DNA of 64,000 nt from Jannaschia marina (GTDB taxonomy: Bacteria > Pseudomonadota > Alphaproteobacteria > Rhodobacterales > Rhodobacteraceae), in assembly GCF_013404595.1 (NCBI RefSeq), contig NZ_JABVAX010000004.1:124001-188000 (forward strand), read 5' to 3'. The position numbers were made by a program, and so were the translations under genes. Position 1 is the stretch's first letter. Every line of letters begins with the position of its first letter. Below are positions 51,954 to 60,294 of this stretch, piece after piece. The notes beneath the pieces are model-generated. The model was not told the origin of the DNA and ran no database searches. It saw only the letters and a program-made list of their open reading frames with translations.

Positions 51954-53960
51954 CTAGCTTGAGCGCCGCCGCCGCCGTCCCGTCGTCGCTACATTCCAGC
52001 TCACGTCCGGCAGCGTCACCTCGCCCGCCAGATGCGGGAAGGAGGCCGTCGCGTGCGGGATGGCGTTCGCCGCGACGAAATGCTCCTGAAAGCGGGGGGC
52101 GACGGCCGTCTCGACCTTCTCGATCCGCCGCACAAGCCCCTCGATATGCGCCCGCGCGCCCCGGTCGCAGAGCGCCATGCGCGCGCCGTGCCCCGCGGCG
52201 TTGCCCGCGCTCGTCACGCGGTCGAGCGGCGCATCGGGGATCATGCCGAGCACTATCGCGTGGCGGGGCGAGATATGCGCGCCGAAGGCCCCGGCGAGCG
52301 TCACCTGGTCGAGCGTCTCGACCCCCGCCTCGTCCATCAGGAGCCGTGCGCCCGCGTAGAGCGCCGATTTCGCCAGCTGGATCGCGCGGATGTCGCCCTG
52401 CGTGACGCGGATGTCCCGGTCGCCGTCGGACCAGAGCCGGTAGGCGTGCGTCCGCCCATCTGCCGCGCAGCGGTCCGTGCCGACCTGCGCCGCCGAGCCG
52501 ATGAGGCCGGTCGCATCGAGGATGCCGGCCAGCCGCATCTCGGCCACCGCCTCGATGATGCCCGAGCCGCAGATGCCGGTCACGCCCGTCGCAGCCGTCG
52601 CCTCGGCGAAGCCCGGATCGTCGGACCAGAGCTCGGACCCGATCACGCGAAAGCGCGGCTCTTTCGTGTCGGGGTCGATGCGCACCCGCTCGATCGCGCC
52701 CGGGGCCGCGCGCTGCCCCGCGCTGATCTGCGCCCCCTCGAAGGCCGGGCCGGTGGGTGAGGAACAGGCCAGCAGACGCGCCCGGTTGCCGAGCAGGATT
52801 TCCGCGTTCGTGCCCACGTCGACGATGAGCGTCATCGGCGTGTCGCGGTCGGGCCCCTGTGCCAGAGCGACCGCCGCCGCATCCGCGCCGACATGCCCCG
52901 CGATGCACGGCAGCACGTAGACCCGCGCCCCCGCCGCCATGGCCTCGAGCCCGATCTCCGCCGCGCCGAGCCGCAGCGCGTCGGAGGTGGCGAGGGCGAA
53001 GGGCGATTGGCCGAGCTCCACCGGGTCCACGCCCAGGAGGAGATGATGCATCACCGGGTTGCAGACGATGACCGCCTCGAGGATGTCGTCCGCCGCGACG
53101 CCGGCCTCCGCCGCCAGCTCCCTCGTCAGGGCGTCGAGCGCCTCGCGCACGGCCCGCGTCATCTCGGCGTCGCCGCCGGGGTTCATCATCGCGTAGGAGA
53201 CGCGGCTCATCAGGTCCTCGCCAAAGCGGATCTGCGGGTTCATCACCCCGCCCGAGGCGCGCACTTCGCCGGTCGAGAGGTCGCAGAGATGCGCGGCAAT
53301 GGTCGTGGAGCCGAGGTCGATTGCGAGGCCGACGACGGGATCCTCGCGAAGACCGGGCCAGAGACCGGCGATCCGGTTTTCCTCGTGGTTCACGGCGACC
53401 GTGATCTGCCATTTTCCGGCACGAAGAACCTTCTGCAACCGCCCGAGGAGGGGCAGGGGCAGGGTCGGCGCGTCGACGTTCCATTCCGTCTTCAACGCTG
53501 CCTGCAGGCGCTCCAGGTCGCCGGATGGCGCATCCATGTCTGGCTCCTCGACCGTGACCACATGCAGCCGCGTGGCCGGGTCCATCCGGATCGGCGCCCC
53601 CCGCGCCTCCTTGCGCACGACCTGCCGGTGCACCTGGCTTTCGGGCGGCACGTCGATCACCACGTCGCCCTGCACCGTCGCTTGGCAGCCGAGCCGCCGC
53701 CCCGGCGCGAGCCCGCGCTTCTCGTCGTAGCGCCTCTCGACCGCGTTCACCTCTGAGAGCGCATCCGCACGCACGCTGATACCGAGTTTCGGGAAGTCGC
53801 CACGCCCCGGCGCGACCTGGCATTTCGAGCAGATCCCCCGCCCGCCGCAGACCGAATCGAGATCCACGCCGAGCTGCCGCGCTGCCGTCAGCACGGGCGT
53901 GCCGGTCGCGAAACGCCCGCGCTTGCCCGAGGGCATGAAGATGACGTGATGATCGCTCAT
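51954..53960 (-). CDS. RACo/RamA-type ferredoxin-ASKHA protein (reductive activator of corrinoid enzymes)
   Basis: A 668-residue protein. An N-terminal 2Fe-2S ferredoxin domain (about residues 1-105) has cysteines in VCGGRGICSKCQV and LGCQATV. A linker and then a C-terminal ASKHA ATPase-like domain follow, with AIDLGSTTIAAHL, VNPQIRFGEDLMSR-type segment (NPQIRFGEDLMSRV), DVGTNAEILLGN, GPAFEGAQISAG and GAFGAHI. Such proteins use ATP and an electron to return inactive Co(II) corrinoid to Co(I). It is the last gene of the C1 operon, with two hairpins between it and the small gene upstream. Confidence 0.87.
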   Translation of the reverse strand: MSDHHVIFMPSGKRGRFATGTPVLTAARQLGVDLDSVCGGRGICSKCQVAPGRGDFPKLGISVRADALSEVNAVERRYDEKRGLAPGRRLGCQATVQGDVVIDVPPESQVHRQVVRKEARGAPIRMDPATRLHVVTVEEPDMDAPSGDLERLQAALKTEWNVDAPTLPLPLLGRLQKVLRAGKWQITVAVNHEENRIAGLWPGLREDPVVGLAIDLGSTTIAAHLCDLSTGEVRASGGVMNPQIRFGEDLMSRVSYAMMNPGGDAEMTRAVREALDALTRELAAEAGVAADDILEAVIVCNPVMHHLLLGVDPVELGQSPFALATSDALRLGAAEIGLEAMAAGARVYVLPCIAGHVGADAAAVALAQGPDRDTPMTLIVDVGTNAEILLGNRARLLACSSPTGPAFEGAQISAGQRAAPGAIERVRIDPDTKEPRFRVIGSELWSDDPGFAEATAATGVTGICGSGIIEAVAEMRLAGILDATGLIGSAAQVGTDRCAADGRTHAYRLWSDGDRDIRVTQGDIRAIQLAKSALYAGARLLMDEAGVETLDQVTLAGAFGAHISPRHAIVLGMIPDAPLDRVTSAGNAAGHGARMALCDRGARAHIEGLVRRIEKVETAVAPRFQEHFVAANAIPHATASFPHLAGEVTLPDVSWNVATTGRRRRRSS

Positions 53961-53973
53961 CGCGCCCCGCCCG

Positions 53974-54026
53974 GCGGAATATTCCCGAATATTCCGCGGC
54001 CCGCAGATCCTTCCCGAAGGATCTGC
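53974..54026. terminator. Two tandem TTC-CC-GAA hairpins ahead of the RACo gene
   Basis: GCGGAATATTC-cc-GAATATTCCGC (53974-53997) and GCAGATCCTTC-cc-GAAGGATCTGC (54003-54026), both perfect. They have the TTC...GAA closing motif of the clusters at 14070 and 57861, but with a 2-nt loop. They lie right after the stop of the small gene at 54031 and 14 bases before the RACo ATG, so they could attenuate RACo expression. Confidence 0.75.
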
Positions 54027-54030
54027 TGTG

Positions 54031-54261
54031 TCAGACGATGACCTGCATGGGCGCCCGGGTGCAGATGACGATGAACTGGTCGCCGGCCTCGATCAGGCGA
54101 AAGCCGCGTTGGCGCACTTCCAGCTCCAGCCGCGTCCGGCCGATCTTGCGCTCCACGTCGCGTACCTTTCGGCGCACCACGCCCCCCGTCGACGCGGCTT
54201 TCGCGCCGAAGAGTTGCGCAACCCATTCGTCGTTCGTGTGGACGGGTCCGAGAAAGCTCAT
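54031..54261 (-). CDS. Small conserved protein (76 aa), paralogue of the product encoded at 14169-14396
   Basis: It contains FGAKAASTGGVVRRKVRDVE, EVRQRGFRLIE and QFIVICTR, the same skeleton as the small protein in the fumC operon. Here it lies between the methyltransferase-like and RACo genes of the C1 operon. Again its stop codon adjoins a hairpin cluster. It is too short for any enzyme of tryptophan synthesis, a name sometimes given to such proteins. Function unknown. Confidence 0.75.
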   Translation of the reverse strand: MSFLGPVHTNDEWVAQLFGAKAASTGGVVRRKVRDVERKIGRTRLELEVRQRGFRLIEAGDQFIVICTRAPMQVIV

Positions 54262-54295
54262 CTCGCATCATTCGCATCCGATGCTTGCCAAATCG

Positions 54296-55282
54296 TTACG
54301 CGCGGCGGCGGCCCCCGCGACGCCCGCCGGTGCGCGACCCCGCCGAGGCGGCGGCCCGCGCGGCCTCCGCGAAGCTCGCGCCCTCCTTCACGGCGTCGAG
54401 GACGCGGGTGAAGCCGATCCATTTGCCGCCGTTCGGATCGTGGTTCATCAGGAGGTTCGCGGCGTTCACCGCCTCCATCTCCTGCGCCCGCACCGGGTTC
54501 ATGATCGCGCTCGTCATGCCCGCCCCGATCGCCATGGGCAGGAAGGCGGCGTTGACGCCGTGGCGGTTCGGCAGGCCGAAGCTGACGTTCGAGGCACCGC
54601 AGGTCGTGTTCACGCCCAGTTCGTCGCGCAGCCGGCGGACGAGGGTGAAGACCTGCTGCCCGGCGGTCGCCATGGCACCGATGGGCATCACCAGCGGGTC
54701 GACGACGATGTCGTGGGCCGGGATGCCGTGGTCCGCGGCGCGTTCCACGATCTTCTTCGCCACGGCGAAGCGCACGTCCGGATCCTCGGAAATGCCGGTG
54801 TCGTCGTTCGAGATCGCGACGACCGGCACGTTGTACTTCTTGACGAGTGGCAGGACGAGCTCCAGCCGCTCCTCCTCGCCGGTGACGGAGTTCAGGAGCG
54901 GGCGCCCCTCGGCCGCCTGCAACCCGTTCTCGAGCGCGCCGGACACCGAGCTGTCGATGCAGAGCGGCACGTCGACGAGGGCCTGCACCCGCTCGACGAG
55001 GGATTTCATCAGGGCGGGCTCGACGAAGTTGTTGTCGGCGTAGCGCGGGTCTTCCGCCATCTTGTTGGTGAAGACTGCCCCGGAATTGACGTCCAGCACC
55101 ATCGCCCCGCAGGCGACCTGCTCCAGCGCGTCCCGCTCGACGGTCGAGAAATCGTCCATCTCCAGCTCGGCGGCCAGCTTCTTGCGCCCGGTCGGGTTGA
55201 TCCGCTCGCCGATGACGCAGAACGGTTCGTCAAAGCCGATGACGACGGTCTTCGTCTTCGATTCCAGTACGGTGCGGGTCAT
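54296..55282 (-). CDS. Methyltetrahydrofolate:corrinoid methyltransferase-like protein (pterin-binding, DHPS fold)
   Basis: A 328-residue TIM-barrel protein of the dihydropteroate synthase/methyltransferase superfamily: VIGERINPTGRKKLA, GAMVLDVNSGAVF, PLCIDSSVSGALENGL, NSVTGEEERL, IVVDPLVMPIGA and GASNVSFGLPNRHGVN. The same motifs occur in the pterin-binding domain of MetH and in MtgA/AcsE-type enzymes that move methyl groups between corrinoid and THF. The C-terminus is Arg/Gly-rich. Coupled (4-base overlap) to the MTHFR-like gene upstream. No corrinoid-binding protein gene is in this run. Confidence 0.85.
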   Translation of the reverse strand: MTRTVLESKTKTVVIGFDEPFCVIGERINPTGRKKLAAELEMDDFSTVERDALEQVACGAMVLDVNSGAVFTNKMAEDPRYADNNFVEPALMKSLVERVQALVDVPLCIDSSVSGALENGLQAAEGRPLLNSVTGEEERLELVLPLVKKYNVPVVAISNDDTGISEDPDVRFAVAKKIVERAADHGIPAHDIVVDPLVMPIGAMATAGQQVFTLVRRLRDELGVNTTCGASNVSFGLPNRHGVNAAFLPMAIGAGMTSAIMNPVRAQEMEAVNAANLLMNHDPNGGKWIGFTRVLDAVKEGASFAEAARAAASAGSRTGGRRGGRRRA

Positions 55283-56178
55283 TCTTCATCCTTCGAATGG
55301 GCTTTGAGCCAGGTCGCCGAGGTCTTGATCCCGCCGAGCGGGAAAACATGGACGGAGGCGATGTTGAAGTCAGGCGTGACCGCCTTGTGCGCCGCAAGCT
55401 CCGAGAGGAACTCGGTCGGCTCGTAGGGCAGCAGCAGTTTGGTGACGTCCATCGCGCGCTTCTGCAGGACGCGGAGCGAGGGCCCGACGCCGCAGGCGAT
55501 GGCGAATTTGATGAGCGTCTGCAGTTTCGCCGGGCCCGCGACGCCGATGTGCACCGGCAGGTTAACGCCCGCCGCCTTGATCGCTTTGGCCCAGTCGATC
55601 ACCGGGCCCGCCTCGAAGCAGAACTGCGTCGCGATGGCCATCTCGGCATCGGTGCGTTCGGAGAATTTCTGTTTCCACAGAAGGGCCTCCGAGACGTTCT
55701 TCACGCTCCCGTCCGGGTCGATATCGCGGTTGCCCTCGGGGTGGCCGGCCACGTGGAGCCGGCTGAAGCCGTCGAAGGCTTCGCTCTCCAAAAGCTGCAT
55801 CGAATGGGCGAACTCGCCTGCGGGTTCGGGAACACCCCCAGCAAGCAGAAGCGCCTGCGTTACGTCCGCTTCGTCCCGGTAACGCGCGATCCATTCGGCC
55901 AGCGTTGCGCGGTCCAGGATGATGCGCGCCGGGAAATGAGGCATCGGCTCCATGCCCTCCGCCCGCAGGCGCGCGGCGGTGGCCACCATCTCGTCGATCG
56001 GCGTGCCGTCGATATGGGCGATGTAGACCCGCGTGCCGCGCGGCAGGATGGTGGCGAAATCCTCGACCTTCTCGGCGGTGCGCGGCATCACCTCGATCGA
56101 GAATCCCTGCAGGAATTCGGCGAGCGCGGCATCCTTCGGGGCAGGTGCAGCGGACTTGCGGAACCCGAGGATGCTCAT
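55279..56178 (-). CDS. Methylenetetrahydrofolate reductase-like protein
   Basis: A 299-residue TIM-barrel protein with FSIEVMPRTAEKVEDFATILP, PHFPARIILDRATLAEWI, LLLAGGVPEPAGEF and the C-terminal HVFPLGGIKTSATWL. This matches a divergent MetF-like family that accompanies corrinoid methyltransferase genes in Rhodobacteraceae. It would interconvert methyl- and methylene-THF for C1 oxidation. The start at 56178 overlaps the upstream small gene as ATGA. Confidence 0.82.
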   Translation of the reverse strand: MSILGFRKSAAPAPKDAALAEFLQGFSIEVMPRTAEKVEDFATILPRGTRVYIAHIDGTPIDEMVATAARLRAEGMEPMPHFPARIILDRATLAEWIARYRDEADVTQALLLAGGVPEPAGEFAHSMQLLESEAFDGFSRLHVAGHPEGNRDIDPDGSVKNVSEALLWKQKFSERTDAEMAIATQFCFEAGPVIDWAKAIKAAGVNLPVHIGVAGPAKLQTLIKFAIACGVGPSLRVLQKRAMDVTKLLLPYEPTEFLSELAAHKAVTPDFNIASVHVFPLGGIKTSATWLKAHSKDEE

Positions 56179-56471
56179 GCTTCCCGCCCTCCGGCCAGCG
56201 CGACCGTCTTCAGCCGGTCCTGCGTCCACTCGGCCTCCAGTTCAGCGGCCCGGGCCGTTGCGATCTCGGCGTCCGCGCCCTCGATCTCCTCGGGCACCTT
56301 GCGCCAGTCGGCGAGATAGGCATCGGTCTCGGCCGCGCCCGAGCGCATCGCCGCGCGGTCGATGGCCTGCTCGAAGCGTTCGGACAATTGCACCTTGGCC
56401 GCGCGCCGGCCCTTGCCGGCGATGACCTGCGCGGGAATGTCCCGCCAGTAGACGACCGTAACCTGACCCAT
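56175..56471 (-). CDS. 'Virulence factor' family (pfam13769-type) small protein
   Basis: A 98-residue protein opening GQVTVVYWRDIPAQVIAGKG and continuing RRAAKVQLSERFEQAIDRAA, which is the family signature. Despite its name, the family in this lineage sits with folate C1 genes, as here, and its role is unknown. GAGGAGGG precedes the ATG at 56471, making it the first gene of the operon that ends with the RACo gene. Confidence 0.82.
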   Translation of the reverse strand: MGQVTVVYWRDIPAQVIAGKGRRAAKVQLSERFEQAIDRAAMRSGAAETDAYLADWRKVPEEIEGADAEIATARAAELEAEWTQDRLKTVALAGGREA

Positions 56472-56529
56472 GTGACCCTCCTCGCACTCTGCCAGACATA
56501 TAGGAGCGCGGATGCGGCCCTGACGTCCC

Positions 56530-56633
56530 GATGGCGACTTCGTGCCTTCTGATGGCGACACCTGTGGAATACGCGAGACGGTGGCGGCGGGCGAGGGGGC
56601 GAAGCCGTCGAATCCCTCATGTCGGACATGAGG
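56530..56633. promoter_or_regulatory. Candidate regulatory sites between the C1 operon and ppx/gppA
   Basis: The 223-base divergent gap contains a perfect 19-bp palindrome CCTCATGTCGGACATGAGG (56615-56633). It also has a 9-bp direct repeat GATGGCGAC at 56530-56538 and 56551-56559, spaced 21 bases (two helical turns). I see no recognisable riboswitch and no gene here. Confidence 0.5.
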
Positions 56634-56694
56634 TGGCTTGTGCGGCGGGGTTCCGAATTGTAGCCTGCCCCCAACCCAAAACACGGAGGCGGCG

Positions 56695-57861
56695 ATGCCA
56701 CCGGAAGACCCGGCCCGGGGGCCGAGGTCCGACGCCGGTGCCCCGCGCATCGCCGGACCCGCCCCCGTGATGCGACCGAAGCCCGATGCCCGGGCGCGTG
56801 ACGACCGGCCCGACCCGGCCGAACTCTACGCGGCGCTCGACCTCGGCACGAACTCCTGCCGGATGCTCATCGCCCAGCCCAAGGGCAGCCAGCTTCACGT
56901 CGTCGACAGTTTCTCGAAATCGGTCCAGCTCGGCAACGGGCTCGAGCAGTCGGGCCGGCTCTCGCGCTCCTCGATGGCGCGCACCATCGGCGCGCTCAAG
57001 ATCTGCCGGCGCAAGCTCGAGACGCATGACGTCCGCCGGATGCGCCTCGTCGCGACCGAGGCCTGCCGCCGGGCCACGAACGCGACCGAGTTCATCGACC
57101 TCGTTCACCGCGAGACCGAGCTGCCGCTCGAGATCATCCAGCCCGAGGAGGAGGCGCGTCTGGCCGTCGTCTCCTGCGCGCCCCTCGTGTCCGCGAAGAC
57201 CGAGCAACTCCTCGTGGTCGACATCGGTGGCGGCTCGACCGAGCTCGTCTGGATCGACCTGACGCGCGTGCCTCGCCACGACCGCGCGCGCGCGATCATG
57301 CGCCTGCACGCCGGTTTCCAGGGCACGGGCGACGATCCGTTTCCCCGCGCGAAGGTGGTCGACTGGATCTCGATCCCCCTCGGCGTCGCCACGCTCAAAG
57401 ACCAGTTCCGCGACGTGACCGACGACGCCGCGCGCTTCGCGCTCATGTCGTGGCACTTCGAGGAATGCCTGTCGGAGTTCTCGCCCTATGCCGATGCCGA
57501 GGGCGACGCCGACCCCGGCTTCCAGATCATCGGCACCTCGGGCACGGTGACGACCGTGGCGGCCACGCACCTCAACCTGCGCCGCTACGACCGCAACAAG
57601 GTCGACGGGCTGCGCATGACGACGCAGCAGATCGACAAGGTGATCCGCGGCTATCTCGCGCAGGGGCCCGACGGGCGGCGCAACGATCCACGGATCGGCC
57701 GCGACCGCCACGCGCTCATCATGTCGGGCGCCGCGATCCTGCAGGCGCTCCTGCGGGTCTGGCCGACGGATCGTCTCTCGGTCGCGGACCGGGGCCTGCG
57801 CGAGGGGCTGCTCTATGCGCAGATGTCCGGGGACGGGGTTCTCGACGACGGACCGTTCTGA
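56695..57861 (+). CDS. Ppx/GppA family phosphatase
   Basis: A 388-residue exopolyphosphatase/pppGpp phosphohydrolase family protein with the actin-like loops YAALDLGTNSCRMLI and VVDIGGGSTELVWID, plus GTSGTVTTVAATHLNL. It hydrolyses polyphosphate or guanosine pentaphosphate; the sequence does not say which. GGAGG five bases upstream supports the ATG at 56695; the first ~45 residues are a disordered Pro/Arg/Asp-rich extension. The stop codon runs into a hairpin cluster, and rlmE follows, as often in Rhodobacteraceae. Confidence 0.87.
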   Translation: MPPEDPARGPRSDAGAPRIAGPAPVMRPKPDARARDDRPDPAELYAALDLGTNSCRMLIAQPKGSQLHVVDSFSKSVQLGNGLEQSGRLSRSSMARTIGALKICRRKLETHDVRRMRLVATEACRRATNATEFIDLVHRETELPLEIIQPEEEARLAVVSCAPLVSAKTEQLLVVDIGGGSTELVWIDLTRVPRHDRARAIMRLHAGFQGTGDDPFPRAKVVDWISIPLGVATLKDQFRDVTDDAARFALMSWHFEECLSEFSPYADAEGDADPGFQIIGTSGTVTTVAATHLNLRRYDRNKVDGLRMTTQQIDKVIRGYLAQGPDGRRNDPRIGRDRHALIMSGAAILQALLRVWPTDRLSVADRGLREGLLYAQMSGDGVLDDGPF

Positions 57862-57934
57862 AGGCTCTTCGCGGAAGAGCCTTCCGGGAGTTTTCGACGA
57901 AAACTCCGGCAAAAGGCTTTGACGAAGGCTTTTG
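57861..57934. terminator. Three tandem hairpins between ppx/gppA and rlmE
   Basis: AAGGCTCTTC-gcg-GAAGAGCCTT (57861-57883), GGAGTTTTC-gac-GAAAACTCC (57887-57907) and an imperfect CAAAAGGCTT/AAGGCTTTTG (57910-57934). The second has the same arms as hairpin 2 of the aroB cluster; only the 3-nt loop differs. The cluster starts inside the ppx stop codon. Confidence 0.8.
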
Positions 57935-57964
57935 ATCGGCGCGCGGGGGCTTTAGATCGCGGAT

Positions 57965-58705
57965 ATGGTCAAGAAACCCACCAAGGGCATCAAGTCCGGC
58001 AAGGCCTCGGGCCGCGGCTACCGCGATCTCACCGTCAAGGTGAAGACGGCGCGGGGGCGGAAGCTGTCGTCGAAGCTCTGGCTCGAACGGCAGCTCAACG
58101 ACCCCTACGTCGCCCGCGCCCGTGCCGAGGGCTATCGCGGCCGCGCGGCCTTCAAGATCATGGAACTCGACGACAAATACGGCTTCCTCGTTCCGGGCGC
58201 ACGGGTGGTCGACCTCGGCTGCGCGCCGGGCGGCTGGATCCAGGTCGCCGCGCCCCGGATCAACGCGCTCGGCGAGGCGGAGAAGAAGCCGCAGGGACGC
58301 ATCATCGGCGTCGATCTGCAGGAGGTGGAGCCGATCGCGGGGGCGGAGATCCACGTGCTCGACTTCCTCTCCGAAGGGGCGGACGACCGCATCAAGGCGT
58401 GGCTCGACGGCGAGGCGGACGTGGTCATGTCGGACATGGCGGCCGCGTCCTCGGGCCACAAGCAGACCGATCACCTCCGGATCATCGCGCTCTGCGAGGC
58501 CGCGGCGGAGCTCGCCTTCGATGTGCTGGCCCCCGGCGGCACCTTCGTGGCGAAGGTTCTGGCGGGCGGGGCCGAGGGCACGTTGCAGAAACAGCTCAAG
58601 ACACATTTCACCAAGGTCGCCAACGTGAAGCCCGGGGCCAGCCGGTCGGACAGCTCCGAGAAGTTCGTCGTCGCGCAGGGGTTCCGGGGGCGGGGTGACG
58701 ACTGA
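57965..58705 (+). CDS. rlmE: 23S rRNA (uridine-2'-O)-methyltransferase RlmE
   Basis: A 246-residue SAM enzyme methylating U2552 of 23S r[20 protein letters not shown] (catalytic Lys), [15 protein letters not shown] (SAM loop), VVMSDMAA (Asp), [12 protein letters not shown] (Lys) and [14 protein letters not shown] (Glu) give the K-D-K-E set. A basic N-terminal extension ([16 protein letters not shown]) is usual in alphaproteobacteria. Confidence 0.93.
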   Translation: MVKKPTKGIKSGKASGRGYRDLTVKVKTARGRKLSSKLWLERQLNDPYVARARAEGYRGRAAFKIMELDDKYGFLVPGARVVDLGCAPGGWIQVAAPRINALGEAEKKPQGRIIGVDLQEVEPIAGAEIHVLDFLSEGADDRIKAWLDGEADVVMSDMAAASSGHKQTDHLRIIALCEAAAELAFDVLAPGGTFVAKVLAGGAEGTLQKQLKTHFTKVANVKPGASRSDSSEKFVVAQGFRGRGDD

Positions 58706-58717
58706 CGCCGGGCAGTC

Positions 58718-58800
58718 GTCATGGTCGGGCGTGACCCGACCATCTCCCGCCGTTCTGCTGCGCCAGGGGGCGGGATCCTCGGGGCGAGCCCGAGGATGAA
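58718..58800. repeat. Double-hairpin palindromic repeat, copy C
   Basis: It begins GTCAT and contains ATGGTCGGG/CCCGACCAT (58721-58743, loop CGTGA) and ATCCTCGGG/CCCGAGGAT (58775-58797, loop GCGAG), 31 bases apart. It ends ATGA. It lies between convergent rlmE and the small hypothetical gene. The first hairpin has the same arms as copy B, the second the same as copy A. Confidence 0.85.
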
Positions 58801-58815
58801 GATGGCAACCGGCAC

Positions 58816-59064
58816 TCAGGTCTCCGGATCGGCAACGTCCTTCGGGGCCTCGTTTCCCCGGATCCGCTTGTCGCGCGCCTCGTCGATGGCGAAATCGTCG
58901 GCCGCGCGGGCCGGTTTGTCGTAGCGCGTCTGGCCGCCGTCCGGCTGCCGCTTGGCCCGGCTCTCTCCGAAGGCGTTGTCCTTCGGGTCGCCGGGCGCGT
59001 GCGGCCGGTCGGGGATCGGCTGGACCGGGGCGTCGCGGTCGGAGTGGGGTGGGGTCTTCGGCAT
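58816..59064 (-). CDS. Small hydrophilic hypothetical protein (82 aa)
   Basis: PKTPPHSDRDAPVQPIPDRP opens a Pro/Asp/Arg-rich, probably disordered protein with no membrane segment or known motif. AGGCCCGA lies upstream of the ATG at 59064 but no strong ribosome site. It could be a real small gene (the frame has ordinary high-GC codon use) or a chance frame. Confidence 0.45.
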   Translation of the reverse strand: MPKTPPHSDRDAPVQPIPDRPHAPGDPKDNAFGESRAKRQPDGGQTRYDKPARAADDFAIDEARDKRIRGNEAPKDVADPET

Positions 59065-59119
59065 ATCGGGCCTCCGGGATCTGTCGGAGGCCCAACGCCC
59101 GGGGCGCGCTCCGGGTCCG

Positions 59120-59536
59120 TCAGCCGGCGATCAGGATGCTCGCCCCGACCGCCAGCACGCAGGCCCAGCCCGCCGTGAAGACGAGCGGCCGCGCCGGGAA
59201 GCGCAGGGTGCCGATGATCATTCCGACCGCGTGGAGAACGCGCAGGCCGAAGAAGAGCCCCGTCGCCCAGACCGTCACCGCCGTGGAGACGCCGGCGACA
59301 TGGGCGATCAGCACGAGCGCGAGCATCGGCAGGAACTGCTCCAGCAGGTTCAGATGCGCGCGGAAGGCGCGCGCGACCCACGGGCGCTGCAGGTTCGGGT
59401 CCATCGGCGTGACGAAGGGGTCGGCCCCGTCCGGCCAGGTGCCCGCCGGCGCGGTGTTCACACCCACGATGAACGGGATCCAGAGAGAGGCCGCGAGCAG
59501 CGCGGTGCAGGTCATCCACCAGAGTTCGGGGGTCAT
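59120..59536 (-). CDS. MAPEG family membrane protein
   Basis: A 138-residue protein with four membrane segments. NLQRPWVARAFRAHLNLLEQFLPM carries the conserved Arg-x-x-Asn-x-x-Glu style motif (RAHLNLLEQF) of MAPEG proteins (glutathione-linked or eicosanoid enzymes). Bacterial members mostly lack an assigned substrate. The start at 59536 overlaps the stop of the ArsR-SRPBCC gene as ATGA, so they form an operon. Confidence 0.8.
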   Translation of the reverse strand: MTPELWWMTCTALLAASLWIPFIVGVNTAPAGTWPDGADPFVTPMDPNLQRPWVARAFRAHLNLLEQFLPMLALVLIAHVAGVSTAVTVWATGLFFGLRVLHAVGMIIGTLRFPARPLVFTAGWACVLAVGASILIAG

Positions 59537-60288
59537 TGGCCGGCCTCCATCTGGGGCGCGGAGATGCGCGTGGGCGTCCCCGTCTCGAGCCAGGTCTTGA
59601 GCCCGGCGACGAGCCGCTCCCACCCCTCGGCATAGCCTTCGCCACCCGGCGGAATGTCATAGTGCTCGAGCGTGAGCTGGCAGGCGTTCTCCTGCGGCTC
59701 GATCGTCCAGACGAAGCGCGAAACGGGAATATCGGGGGCCCACTTCGGCGCAAACTCCGATTCGATGCGCGTCTTGGGCGTCTTCGCCGTCTCGCGGCAG
59801 ATCAGCATGTCCGACCCGTCGGGCAGCTTGTAGACGAGCGCGTCGCCGTCGCGGACGGCCTCGGGGGTGAAGGGGTGATAGTTCGCGGCGGCATCCGCCT
59901 CGGTCAGCGCGTCCCAGAGCGCATCCTGGGTGCAGCGGATGTAGGTCCGCAGAACGTAGTCGGGTTTCGCAATCATCGTGGTGCCCTCCAATCGAGCCTT
60001 GAGGTCGAGGACCCCCAGGATCGCGGGGGCCATGTTGTAGGGTTCGATCCAACGCGCCAACGCTTCGGTCAGCGGCACGGCGTTCAGGTAGTGATGGGTG
60101 AAACGTCCGCGTTTCACCCGTGTCACCAGCCCGGCGTCCTCCAGCACCCTCAGGTGCTTGGCCACCCCGAACCGCGTCAGCGGCAGCATCGCCTCGAGCT
60201 CGGACAACGTCTGTCCGTCGTCCCGACGCAGGGCATCGAGAAGGTCGCGCCGATGGGGGTCGGCAAGGGCCTTGAAGACCGAATCCAT
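59533..60288 (-). CDS. ArsR-type regulator fused to an SRPBCC/AHSA1 domain
   Basis: A 251-residue two-domain protein. Residues 1-90 form an ArsR-like winged helix (MDSVFKALADPHRRDLLDAL, LPLTRFGVAKHLRVLEDAGLV, KRGRFTHHYLN). From about 115 on is a START-like AHSA1/SRPBCC domain (VLRTYIRCTQDALWDALTEA, DIPPGGEGYAEGWERLVAGL) that could bind a hydrophobic ligand. The true start is the ATG at 60288. An upstream TTG in frame lies within the -35 box and cannot be transcribed from this promoter. It controls itself and the MAPEG gene, by inference. Confidence 0.85.
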   Translation of the reverse strand: MDSVFKALADPHRRDLLDALRRDDGQTLSELEAMLPLTRFGVAKHLRVLEDAGLVTRVKRGRFTHHYLNAVPLTEALARWIEPYNMAPAILGVLDLKARLEGTTMIAKPDYVLRTYIRCTQDALWDALTEADAAANYHPFTPEAVRDGDALVYKLPDGSDMLICRETAKTPKTRIESEFAPKWAPDIPVSRFVWTIEPQENACQLTLEHYDIPPGGEGYAEGWERLVAGLKTWLETGTPTRISAPQMEAGQ

Positions 60289-60294
60289 GCAACT

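Noticed and set aside
56472-56694. Riboswitch (SAM, cobalamin or THF) ahead of the C1 operon
   Set aside because: I looked for the conserved cores (for example a cobalamin B12-box) and saw none. Only a palindrome and a direct repeat are evident.
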